Below are positions 26,086 to 33,448 of a stretch of DNA of 40,965 bases, piece after piece; the stretch's first letter is position 1; the number at the start of each line of letters is the position of its first letter. This DNA is from Bacteroidota bacterium (lineage in GTDB: Bacteria > Bacteroidota > Bacteroidia > Bacteroidales > VadinHA17). The notes under the pieces were generated by a model. It saw nothing but the letters and a program-made list of their open reading frames with translations, was not told where the DNA came from and did not search any database. The stretch spans positions 1 through 40,965 of the forward strand of contig JAUZNW010000009.1 in NCBI GenBank assembly GCA_030706785.1, read 5' to 3'. A program made the position numbers and the translations under genes.

Positions 26086-27537
26086 ATGAAGTCAGTTAAG
26101 TACTTTATAATACTAAGCATACTCTTTAGTGTGCCTCGCTGGAACAACGCTCAGGACACAGGTAATCTGACAGATTCATTGTACTATTACCTGGAACTGG
26201 CCGCTAAGAATAATCCGACAGTTCTTCAGAGGTACAATGAATATCTGGCGGCATTGCAGAAGGTGCCACAGGTTGGCAGCCTGCCGGATCCGGAGTTCAC
26301 CTTGGGTGTGTTTCTGAAACCCATGGAACTTGTGGAGGGAAGTCAGGCTGCCGATATCAGGCTTATGCAGATGTTCCCGTGGTTCGGTACGCTAAGGGCT
26401 GCCAAGGATGAAATGAGCCTGATGGCAAGGGCAAAATACGAATCATTCCGGGATGCGAAACAGCAGGTATACTTCGATGTTCAAAGTACATGGTTTGACA
26501 TCTATAAACTTCATCAGAATTTAAAGATCTCTGAAAGAAACATTCAGATCCTTAAAACTATCGAACGTCTTGCACTGGTGCGTTTCAGAACTACGACAAC
26601 CGGTGCAGGAGGTGCATCTTCCTCGGTAATGAATTCAGCCAGCACTATGCAATCACAGGTACCGCCAACTGTTTCATCCGGAATGCAAGGGATGTCCTCA
26701 GTTAATCAGGAAGCAACTTACCGTCAGGCACCTGCTACTTCCACTATGCAAGGTAATCAGATGGGAGCCTTCTTGGGAGGTTACGGACTGGCTGACCTTT
26801 ACCGGATACAAATTGAAATTGCGGATCTTCAAAATAATATCGCCCTGTTGAAAAATGAACAGAATACAGCAACTGCAAAATTCAACAGCTATTTAAACAG
26901 GCCGATTCAATTAAGGGTAAGTGTCGCTGATACTCTGATCGCCGACACCCTGAAAGTACCGGTTTTAGCCGTAACTGACAGCATCATGAAAAAGAATCCA
27001 ATGCTGGGGATGCTCGAATATGAACAGCAATCCCTTGATGCAAAAAAGAGGATGGTCACAAAGATGGGTTATCCGATGGTAGGTCTCGGGATCAATTATT
27101 CACTGATAACCAAAAGTGAAATGTCTACTTCTTCCATGAACGGGAATGATATGATCATGCCAATGATTTCAGCAACTATTCCGATTTACCGCAAAAAATA
27201 CAGGGCGATGAAAAGCGAAGTGGAGCTCCTTAAAACATCCACTATCAATAACTACAATGCAATAGCCAACAACCTTCAGGTTGAGTATTACCAGGCACTT
27301 CAGCTTTATCAGGATGCAGCCCGAAGGATGAGGTTATTTTCGGACCAGTATAACCTTGCCAGGAACTCCCTGGATATCAAACTGGCCGGCTTTTCAGCCG
27401 GAAATTATGATCTTACGGATATTCTGCTCATACATCAGCAGGTACTTGACTTTGAACTCAGGCAGATAGAAGCTGTTTCTGATTACAATACTTCTATCGC
27501 GTGGTTAAATAAACTTATGGCAAATTCTCATTTCTGA
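26086..27537 (+). CDS. TolC/CusC-type outer membrane efflux protein with Met-rich insert
   Basis: Outer-membrane channel of the tripartite pump, 483 aa, with a signal peptide in the first ~23 residues (ends near NNAQ) and the usual long helical repeats. At 169-233 there is an unusual Gly/Ser/Thr/Gln insert containing six Met residues (182, 188, 200, 203, 221, 226) between two coiled-coil helices. The position suggests it sits in the periplasmic helical barrel. I chose the ATG at 26086 over a GTG at 26077 because it begins a standard signal peptide. It lies 21 bp after the pump gene and 5 bp before the adaptor gene. Confidence 0.88.
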   Translation: MKSVKYFIILSILFSVPRWNNAQDTGNLTDSLYYYLELAAKNNPTVLQRYNEYLAALQKVPQVGSLPDPEFTLGVFLKPMELVEGSQAADIRLMQMFPWFGTLRAAKDEMSLMARAKYESFRDAKQQVYFDVQSTWFDIYKLHQNLKISERNIQILKTIERLALVRFRTTTTGAGGASSSVMNSASTMQSQVPPTVSSGMQGMSSVNQEATYRQAPATSTMQGNQMGAFLGGYGLADLYRIQIEIADLQNNIALLKNEQNTATAKFNSYLNRPIQLRVSVADTLIADTLKVPVLAVTDSIMKKNPMLGMLEYEQQSLDAKKRMVTKMGYPMVGLGINYSLITKSEMSTSSMNGNDMIMPMISATIPIYRKKYRAMKSEVELLKTSTINNYNAIANNLQVEYYQALQLYQDAARRMRLFSDQYNLARNSLDIKLAGFSAGNYDLTDILLIHQQVLDFELRQIEAVSDYNTSIAWLNKLMANSHF

Positions 27538-27542
27538 AAATT

Positions 27543-29381
27543 ATGAAAATCAAGATTATCAATATTGTGTCCTCGAATAAGTATTTCCGATATGTACTCT
27601 TTGCAATCGTAGGCTTTTTTTTGGGATGGATTTTTTTCCATCATCCCCAAAAGACCGAGGTCAGCAATCAAAATACAGAACAGTCTGAAAGAGCGATAAT
27701 ATGGACATGTGCTATGCACCCTCAGATAAGGATGAATCATCCCGGCAAATGCCCGATATGCGGTATGGATTTAATCCCCTTGAACCAGGGTCCATCTTCC
27801 ACACCTACAGATCCAAACGCCATTCAGCTTACCAAAGAAGCTGCTCAACTGGCGAATGTCCTGACCTCGACTGTAACGAAGCAGAAACCTGTAAAAGAGG
27901 TCCGGCTTTATGGCAGGGTCCAGGCAGATGAAAGACTGCTTCAAAGCCAGGTGTCGCATATGCCCGGGCGGATTGAGAAACTTTTGGCAAACTTCACCGG
28001 AGAAACGGTAAATAAAGGACAGCCCCTGGCGATCATTTACTCGCCTGACCTGATCACTGCCCAACAGGAACTTCTTGAAGCAGCAAAAATGAAACAGTCC
28101 CAACCCGAAATATATGAGGCAGCGAAAGATAAACTCAGGCAGTGGAAACTTACGGATAATCAGATTTCTGAAATAGAAAATTCAGGTAAAGTGACTGACA
28201 ATTTTGAGATTTATTCAAATACCGATGGTGTTATTATTTCCATGAGGGTCAATAATGGGGATCATGTCGATCAGGGGACAGTCTTGTTTGATGTTGCTGA
28301 CCTGTCGGATATCTGGGTGATGTTTGATGCCTATGAATCTGACCTGCCCTTCCTAAACAACGGGGACCAGTTAACATTTACGGTACAGGCTCTTCCTGGC
28401 AGGAACTTTACAGGCACGATATCATTCATTGATCCGGTCATCAATTCTGTAACCAGGGTGGCAAAGGTAAGAGTGGAAATAAATAATTCTGCCCGCAGGC
28501 TTAAGCCTGAAATGTTTGCTTCCGGCATTGTTAAAGCAGATCTGAACAAGTATGCTGACAAACTTATTATTCCCCGCTCCTCGGTTCTCTGGACAGGCAC
28601 ACGTTCAATTGTTTATGTCAGGGAACCCGGTTCATCAGAACCTGTATTCAGGATGAGGGAGATCGAACTAGGACCTTCTCTTGGTAATAGTTACGTTGTC
28701 ATGAGCGGGCTTAACGATGGGGATGAGATTGTTACGAGTGGAACTTATAGTATCGATGCTTCCGCCCAGCTTGAGGGTAAACCGAGTATGATGAATCCCG
28801 GGGGAGAGAAGGTGGCAACCGGTCATGCCGGTATGGAGATGCCACGAATGGAACCAGCAGGGCGACAGACTGCTGAAAAAAAAGAAACTACGCCGGGAAT
28901 GGTGACTCCCGGAAATTCTCAGTCAAAAGTCAGCATGAATTTTATCATGCAGCTTAACGATGTTTATGACAAGTACATTGAGCTAAAAAATGCCCTTGTT
29001 GATGACAATTCTGTAAAAGCGGGAGAAGCGTCAAAAAGCTTAAAAGAAGAACTCGGCAGAGTCGATATGAAACTACTTGGCGGAGATGCGCACATGAAAT
29101 GGATGGAAATTTTGAACGGTTTAAATAAAGAAGCAGCATCAATTATTTCAGAAAGCAAAATTGATAGCCAGCGCTCTGCATTTTCAGTATTGAGTAACCT
29201 TATGTATGAAGCTGTCAGGACATTCGGTTTGATGGGCAAAACTGTTTATTACCAGTTCTGTCCGATGTTCAATAATGGTACAGGGGCATACTGGCTGAGC
29301 GAGATAAAAGAAATTAAAAATCCATATTATGGGAAGAAAATGATTGATTGCGGAGAAATAAGGGAAACTCTGAATTTTTGA
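27543..29381 (+). CDS. CusB-like periplasmic adaptor with HMBD and DUF3347 domains
   Basis: Membrane-fusion protein that links the RND pump to the outer-membrane channel. 612 aa, with an N-terminal membrane anchor (about 17-32) and a heavy-metal-binding domain at 54-80 (CAMHP...KCPICGMDL, with Cys56, Met58, His59, Cys70, Cys73 and Met75). These are followed by the lipoyl/barrel adaptor core (about 110-405), a Met-rich linker (about 412-464) and a C-terminal DUF3347 domain (465-612) ending in CPMFNNGTGAYW...NPYYGKKM..CGEI. The gene order cusA-tolC-cusB and the Met/Cys ligands favour Cu(I)/Ag(I). The DUF3347 domain is repeated as a separate protein downstream. Confidence 0.92.
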   Translation: MKIKIINIVSSNKYFRYVLFAIVGFFLGWIFFHHPQKTEVSNQNTEQSERAIIWTCAMHPQIRMNHPGKCPICGMDLIPLNQGPSSTPTDPNAIQLTKEAAQLANVLTSTVTKQKPVKEVRLYGRVQADERLLQSQVSHMPGRIEKLLANFTGETVNKGQPLAIIYSPDLITAQQELLEAAKMKQSQPEIYEAAKDKLRQWKLTDNQISEIENSGKVTDNFEIYSNTDGVIISMRVNNGDHVDQGTVLFDVADLSDIWVMFDAYESDLPFLNNGDQLTFTVQALPGRNFTGTISFIDPVINSVTRVAKVRVEINNSARRLKPEMFASGIVKADLNKYADKLIIPRSSVLWTGTRSIVYVREPGSSEPVFRMREIELGPSLGNSYVVMSGLNDGDEIVTSGTYSIDASAQLEGKPSMMNPGGEKVATGHAGMEMPRMEPAGRQTAEKKETTPGMVTPGNSQSKVSMNFIMQLNDVYDKYIELKNALVDDNSVKAGEASKSLKEELGRVDMKLLGGDAHMKWMEILNGLNKEAASIISESKIDSQRSAFSVLSNLMYEAVRTFGLMGKTVYYQFCPMFNNGTGAYWLSEIKEIKNPYYGKKMIDCGEIRETLNF

Positions 29382-29492
29382 AATGTAAAACGACTTTCTT
29401 TTATTAGGAAATAATCCTGAATTTATAAAATGACATATATTGATCTTAATTGTTAATATTTCAGCGTAAGCCATAGCATTGGAGAGTAAATT

Positions 29493-30029
29493 ATGACCTT
29501 AACGAATATGAAAAGAATAATAATTCTTATGATTGCAATTGCAGCCGTTCAGGTGGCTGCAGATGCCAGCTTCGGTCCTGTTCCCCAGCATACAGGTACG
29601 ACTAAAGAAATTACTAATGCATACCTTAAATTAAAAAATGCCCTTGTTAAGGATAATTCCTCTGAAGCAGCTGAAATGGGGAAGGCAGTGGAAACTGCAT
29701 TGAAAAGTTTTGATAATACTCATTTGAACATTGAGCAGAAGAAACTATTCGACGATGTAAAAAGTGATGCATTGGAAAATGCAGAGCATATAGGAGAAAG
29801 CAGTGGGAATATCGTACATCAAAGGGAACATTTCGAGCTGTTAAGCAAGGATATCTATGACCTTGTAAAGAAAGTCGGAAGCGGACAATTACTTTACTGG
29901 GTTTTGTGTCCTACATATAACAGCGGCAAAGGGGCTTACTGGATAAGTGAAGTCAAAGAAATTCAAAATCCATATCTTGGTAAATCCATGCCGACCTGCG
30001 GAACGATTAAAGAGGAGATCAAGCCATGA
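29493..30029 (+). CDS. Exported DUF3347 domain protein
   Basis: A 178-aa protein with a signal peptide (about residues 6-25) and one DUF3347 domain. The domain shares the block CPTYNSGKGAYWISEVKEI, NPYLGKSM and CGTI with the C-terminus of the upstream CusB-like adaptor, so the two arose by duplication. The function of DUF3347 is not established to my knowledge. The paired Cys residues and association with CusB suggest metal handling in the periplasm. A GGAG lies 9 bases upstream of the ATG at 29493, which supports that start; an alternative ATG at 29508 would give a tighter signal peptide. It follows cusB by 111 bp. Confidence 0.82.
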   Translation: MTLTNMKRIIILMIAIAAVQVAADASFGPVPQHTGTTKEITNAYLKLKNALVKDNSSEAAEMGKAVETALKSFDNTHLNIEQKKLFDDVKSDALENAEHIGESSGNIVHQREHFELLSKDIYDLVKKVGSGQLLYWVLCPTYNSGKGAYWISEVKEIQNPYLGKSMPTCGTIKEEIKP

Positions 30030-30157
30030 CCACTCCTGTTGGAGGTTACGCGTAAATTGCACTGGTCATTCCTGACGATAGAAATATTGAAGATAACATT
30101 ACCAGAATTCATTTTTAAAAAATCATTACCGGGTACGTGATAATTAAAGTGTTAAGC

Positions 30158-30165
30158 TAAATTTG
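30158..30165 (+). promoter_or_regulatory. Candidate -7 box for the haem-binding-domain gene
   Basis: TAAATTTG matches TAnnTTTG but is only 13 bp from the ATG at 30179, giving a very short leader, and no TTTG is seen at the -33 spacing. Weak candidate. Confidence 0.2.
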
Positions 30166-30178
30166 ACAAACTTTTCAT

Positions 30179-30634
30179 ATGAAAAAAACCCTCCTTCTGG
30201 TCATCATTATTTTGGTGGCCATTCAGTTTATTCAGCCTTCGCGGAATAAAAGTGAAACTGATCCGAAAGCTGATATATCAGCAGTGCTGGCGGTTCCAGA
30301 CAGTGTCAGGTATATTCTGAAGAATGCCTGCTACGATTGCCACAGCAATAATACGAGATACCCATGGTATTCTTATATCCAGCCCGTAGGCTGGTGGCTG
30401 GCAGGCCATATAAAGGATGGTAAGAACAATTTGAATTTCAATGAGTTCGGATCGTATTCGCAAAGGAGGCAGAAAGGGAAGCTCGACGGGATCGTCAATG
30501 TCATCAGGGATGATGTAATGCCGTTGAAATCCTACAGGCTTATCCACAAGGATGCCCGGCTTGGTGATGGCGAGAAATCACTGCTGATGAAATGGGCTGA
30601 AAGTTCAACAGGTACCATACCTGCAGATCAATAA
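30179..30634 (+). CDS. Haem-binding domain (CxxCH) protein
   Basis: A 151-aa protein with an N-terminal hydrophobic anchor or signal (residues 4-19) and a single c-type haem motif Cys51-x-x-Cys54-His55 in NACYDCHSNNTRYPWYSYIQP, typical of the haem-binding domain family of Bacteroidota. Conserved Trp/Tyr residues follow, and DDVMPLKSYRLIH near residue 118 may supply a Met axial ligand. It is probably periplasmic and redox-active. It follows the copper-efflux genes in the same direction after a 149-bp gap. Whether it belongs to that operon is unclear. It converges with dinB. Confidence 0.82.
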   Translation: MKKTLLLVIIILVAIQFIQPSRNKSETDPKADISAVLAVPDSVRYILKNACYDCHSNNTRYPWYSYIQPVGWWLAGHIKDGKNNLNFNEFGSYSQRRQKGKLDGIVNVIRDDVMPLKSYRLIHKDARLGDGEKSLLMKWAESSTGTIPADQ

Positions 30635-30646
30635 TAGCATCCAGAT

Positions 30647-31711
30647 CTATTCCTCGAAAAGATGCAGCTGGCCGTCAGAATGATCTTCTGATTCAAAATG
30701 GGAAATGCTGATACCCAGCAAACGGATCTTTGTTCCTTCGAGATCGATTGATTTTCTGACAGCTGTAACGGCTTTATGCAATGTGTCGAAATCACCTATG
30801 TAAGTCTGCGCAGTTCTGCTCCTTGTTATCTGTCTGAAATCGGCAAATTTTATCTTTATTGTAATTGTTTTTCCCCTGGCACCCGAGCTGTTCATTCTTT
30901 CCATCAGTTCCTGTTCGAGCTTGTAAAGTTCGGCTATGATCTCGAAGCTTGTTGTAAGATCCTTTTCATAGGTGACTTCCGTGCCGATTGATTTGCGTTC
31001 CCATTCAGTCTCAACCGGGCGGTCATCAATTCCTCTTACAATATCGTAATAGAACTTGCCGGTCTTTCCAAAATTCTTTATGAGTGTAACAAGGTCAAGC
31101 TTCTTAAGGTCAGAGCCCTTATGGATACCAAGCCTGTGCATCCTATCTGCAGTGACCTTTCCTATCCCGTAGAATTTCTCAACCGGCAGATCTTCGATAA
31201 ATTTCTCAGCATCTTCAGGACAGATCACAAACAATCCGTCAGGTTTTTTTATGTCTGAAGCGATCTTTGCGAGGAATTTGTTGTACGATATACCGGCTGA
31301 AGCCGTAAGTCCAGTTCTTTTCTTTATTTCCTCCTTAACAGCTCTGGCTATAAGTGTTGCTGACCGGATGTTCTTTTTGTCAAAGGTCACATCAAGAAAG
31401 GCCTCATCTATTGAAAGAGGTTCAACAAGATCGGCGTACTCTCTGAGAATCCCCAAAACCTGCTCAGATATTTCCTCATATCTTTCAAACCTGTGTCTTA
31501 CGAAGATCAGGTCGGGACAAAGCTTTCTGGCAGTTACAGAGGGCATAGCCGAATGAACACCGAATTTCCTTGCTTCATAGCTGGCAGCGGCAACAACATG
31601 TCTCTGTCCGCTTCCACCCACGGCAACAGGCTTACCTCTGAGCTCCGGATTGTCGAGCTGTTCCACCGATGCGAAAAAGGCATCCATGTCGATATGGATG
31701 ATCTTCCTCAT
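30647..31711 (-). CDS. dinB: DNA polymerase IV (Y family)
   Basis: Error-prone translesion polymerase, 354 aa, normal length. Catalytic acids are Asp8 (HIDMDAFF) and Asp102-Glu103 in SIDEAFLDVT. The thumb/HhH region (PVEKFYGIGKVTADRMHRLG) and little-finger domain are present. The end reads DGQLHLFEE, and the QLHLF stretch fits the QLxLF-type beta-clamp binding motif. It ends 12 bp from the convergent haem-domain gene and starts 17 bp after the 154-aa protein upstream, so those two are likely co-transcribed. No LexA box is obvious. Confidence 0.95.
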   Translation of the reverse strand: MRKIIHIDMDAFFASVEQLDNPELRGKPVAVGGSGQRHVVAAASYEARKFGVHSAMPSVTARKLCPDLIFVRHRFERYEEISEQVLGILREYADLVEPLSIDEAFLDVTFDKKNIRSATLIARAVKEEIKKRTGLTASAGISYNKFLAKIASDIKKPDGLFVICPEDAEKFIEDLPVEKFYGIGKVTADRMHRLGIHKGSDLKKLDLVTLIKNFGKTGKFYYDIVRGIDDRPVETEWERKSIGTEVTYEKDLTTSFEIIAELYKLEQELMERMNSSGARGKTITIKIKFADFRQITRSRTAQTYIGDFDTLHKAVTAVRKSIDLEGTKIRLLGISISHFESEDHSDGQLHLFEE

Positions 31712-31728
31712 GAGGCAAAAGAGAATTT

Positions 31729-32193
31729 TTACGATGCTGCCGCAGTAGCCGCCGCTCTTTGCTTAAGATAATTCCTGATGAAGAATCCTGTAAGGATCAG
31801 AACCTCATCATCGGTATACGAATCTATTGTGCCTTTGAAGCACCGGGAGTGATACCTGATCAGTACCCCGTTTTCATTGCCGAGACTCCATCTTGTCCCG
31901 AAGAGGTTGTCATACAGCCAGTAATATTCCTTATCATTGTATGTGATCGTGGATTTACATCTCCACAAATAATAACTGATTGTTCCGGTGATGCCGGATG
32001 TGTCAGAATCAATTATCGTTGTTTCATTCCCGAAGAATCCCTTTGTTAGGAAAGTGATCTTCCTTGTGTTGAACCATCCGGTAGTTTTTCGTGAAAAGCT
32101 TTCCTTCCTGAGCTGGCCGACCTTTATCTCATTCTTAAGGATTTCAAAAGTTCTCCTGAATGCTTTTGTTTTCCAGGTTAAATGTAATTCCAT
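31729..32193 (-). CDS. Hypothetical protein, beta-rich, upstream of dinB
   Basis: I do not recognise this 154-aa protein with certainty. It lacks a signal peptide, is rich in aromatic and beta-branched residues with repeated short strands (KITFLTKGFFGN, TGTISYYLWR, YYWLYDNLFGTRWSLGN), and ends in a helix LILTGFFIRNYLKQR plus an Ala-rich tail (AAATAAAS). The strand-turn-strand pattern with a final hydrophobic helix recalls tubby/LURP-one-like folds, but this is only an impression. It is very likely the first gene of a two-gene transcript with dinB. Confidence 0.65.
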   Translation of the reverse strand: MELHLTWKTKAFRRTFEILKNEIKVGQLRKESFSRKTTGWFNTRKITFLTKGFFGNETTIIDSDTSGITGTISYYLWRCKSTITYNDKEYYWLYDNLFGTRWSLGNENGVLIRYHSRCFKGTIDSYTDDEVLILTGFFIRNYLKQRAAATAAAS

Positions 32194-32374
32194 AATTCTT
32201 TAATGTCTTGCAGTCATGCAGTCTTGCGGTTAAAACAATGAATCTCAACTGTATTTCAATATATTTCAACGTATTTCCACCCTTTTTCTCATCACCCTTC
32301 ACTTCGTTCAGGGCAGGCGGCGATCAAGGAACACAGCGCTACTGCCAAATGCCAACTGCCTATTGCCAACTTGC
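32194..32374. repeat. Word-like short-period repeats between two minus-strand genes
   Basis: Three 8-bp units (cttgcagt, catgcagt, cttgcggt; 32207-32230) are followed by ~10-bp steps of (t/a)gtatttcaa type (around 32248-32270), then overlapping gccaa/ctgcc words (around 32341-32375) running into the nitrilase stop codon. No gene or clear promoter. The cttgcag word is shared with 88-103. Confidence 0.6.
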
Positions 32375-33334
32375 CTACTGAATTCCGCCTTCACTCATCC
32401 AAGCAACCTTCTGCACCGGTTTATGCTCCTTCCCTATTATATCTCTGTAAAGTTCTGGTTTCCTTGCCATTGTATACCTGTAGCCTCCTGACTTCCCGAT
32501 CTTGTCTTCCGAGATAGTCGTTGTAACAAATTCATCACCCAGCGATCTGCATTCAGCCATTATGTCCCCGAAGGGATCGATCGTCATTGAGCAGCCGTTC
32601 TTCAGCTGATCATCGTCCATTCCTATCGGATTTGAGAACACTACATAGATACCGTTATCATGAGCTCTTGCCGGAAGCCATTTCATCAGCCATTCCCTGC
32701 CTTTCGGGCCATCGAATTCTTTTCTTAGCAAATCGGGATTGTCATGCTTCTTGTTCCAGAGCTGTGAGTCTACAAATCCGGAACCTGGTCTTGGGGAGGG
32801 AGTGCACATCGTAACATGCGGCATAAAAATTACCTGTGCGCCAAGCAGCGCTGTTGCCCTGACGTTCTCAACCACATTGTTATCGTAGCATATAAGTATC
32901 CCGCATTTCCATCCACCCAGTTCAAAGACCGTATATTTGTCTCCCGGTGTAATGGCAGGATGAATGAACGGATGAAGCTTCCTGTGCTTTGCTACCAGCC
33001 CGTTCCCGTCCACACAGACATATGTTTTATAGATTCTCTTTTTATTGTCTTTTTCAAAAAGTCCGGCCAGTATTGCCATATTTAGTCTCCCGGCTATTTC
33101 AATAAGCTTACGGGTGCTAACTCCATCCGGAACATACTCAGCCAGGCTCAGAAGCTGTTGCCTGGTTAATTTCCGCGCATGAGTATACCCAGTGATTGAA
33201 CACTCATGGAACGCTATTGCGTCCGAACCTTCTGCAGCGGCTTTTTCCGCCATTGATTCCATTACAGACAGGTTATACTTCTTGTCACTGCTTTTATTCT
33301 CAAACTGGGCTGTTGATATTCTCAGGTCCTTCAT
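32375..33334 (-). CDS. Carbon-nitrogen hydrolase (nitrilase superfamily amidohydrolase)
   Basis: A cytoplasmic C-N bond hydrolase of 319 aa. The catalytic triad is visible: Glu44 in FHECSITGY, Lys119 in KHRKLHPF and Cys149 in GILICYDNN. The HVTMCTPSPRPGSGFV stretch and a C-terminal TMARKPELYRDIIG are seen in the N-carbamoylputrescine amidase/aliphatic-amidase-like branch, but the substrate cannot be fixed. It stands alone between a repeat-rich gap and the hydrogenase terminator. The stop codon abuts short repeats that may have replaced the original flank. Confidence 0.85.
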   Translation of the reverse strand: MKDLRISTAQFENKSSDKKYNLSVMESMAEKAAAEGSDAIAFHECSITGYTHARKLTRQQLLSLAEYVPDGVSTRKLIEIAGRLNMAILAGLFEKDNKKRIYKTYVCVDGNGLVAKHRKLHPFIHPAITPGDKYTVFELGGWKCGILICYDNNVVENVRATALLGAQVIFMPHVTMCTPSPRPGSGFVDSQLWNKKHDNPDLLRKEFDGPKGREWLMKWLPARAHDNGIYVVFSNPIGMDDDQLKNGCSMTIDPFGDIMAECRSLGDEFVTTTISEDKIGKSGGYRYTMARKPELYRDIIGKEHKPVQKVAWMSEGGIQ

Positions 33335-33348
33335 TATTATAAAATTAA

Positions 33349-33430
33349 AAGAGGCTGTCTCAAAAGCTCACCAGCTCCTCCCGCCGTTGGCGGGATGGGG
33401 TGGTTTTACTTCCTATTGAGAGAGCCTCTT
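33349..33430 (-). terminator. Two-level hairpin downstream of hydA (terminator or MITE-like repeat)
   Basis: Outer arms AAGAGGCTGTCTCAA (33349-33363) and TTGAGAGAGCCTCTT (33416-33430) pair at 14 of 15 positions. Inside are CACC/GGTG (33369-33372, 33399-33402) and CCCGCC-gtt-GGCGGG (33380-33394). On the minus strand the outer arm runs into TTTTAATTTT, so it can terminate the hyd transcript 19 bp after the hydA stop. The gaggctgtctcaaaag arm also resembles insertion-sequence ends seen in Bacteroidota. Confidence 0.6.
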
Positions 33431-33448
33431 AAGATACTCAATTATTTT

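Noticed and set aside
33349-33430. Intact insertion sequence
   Set aside because: Only 82 bp, no transposase frame, target duplications not evident.
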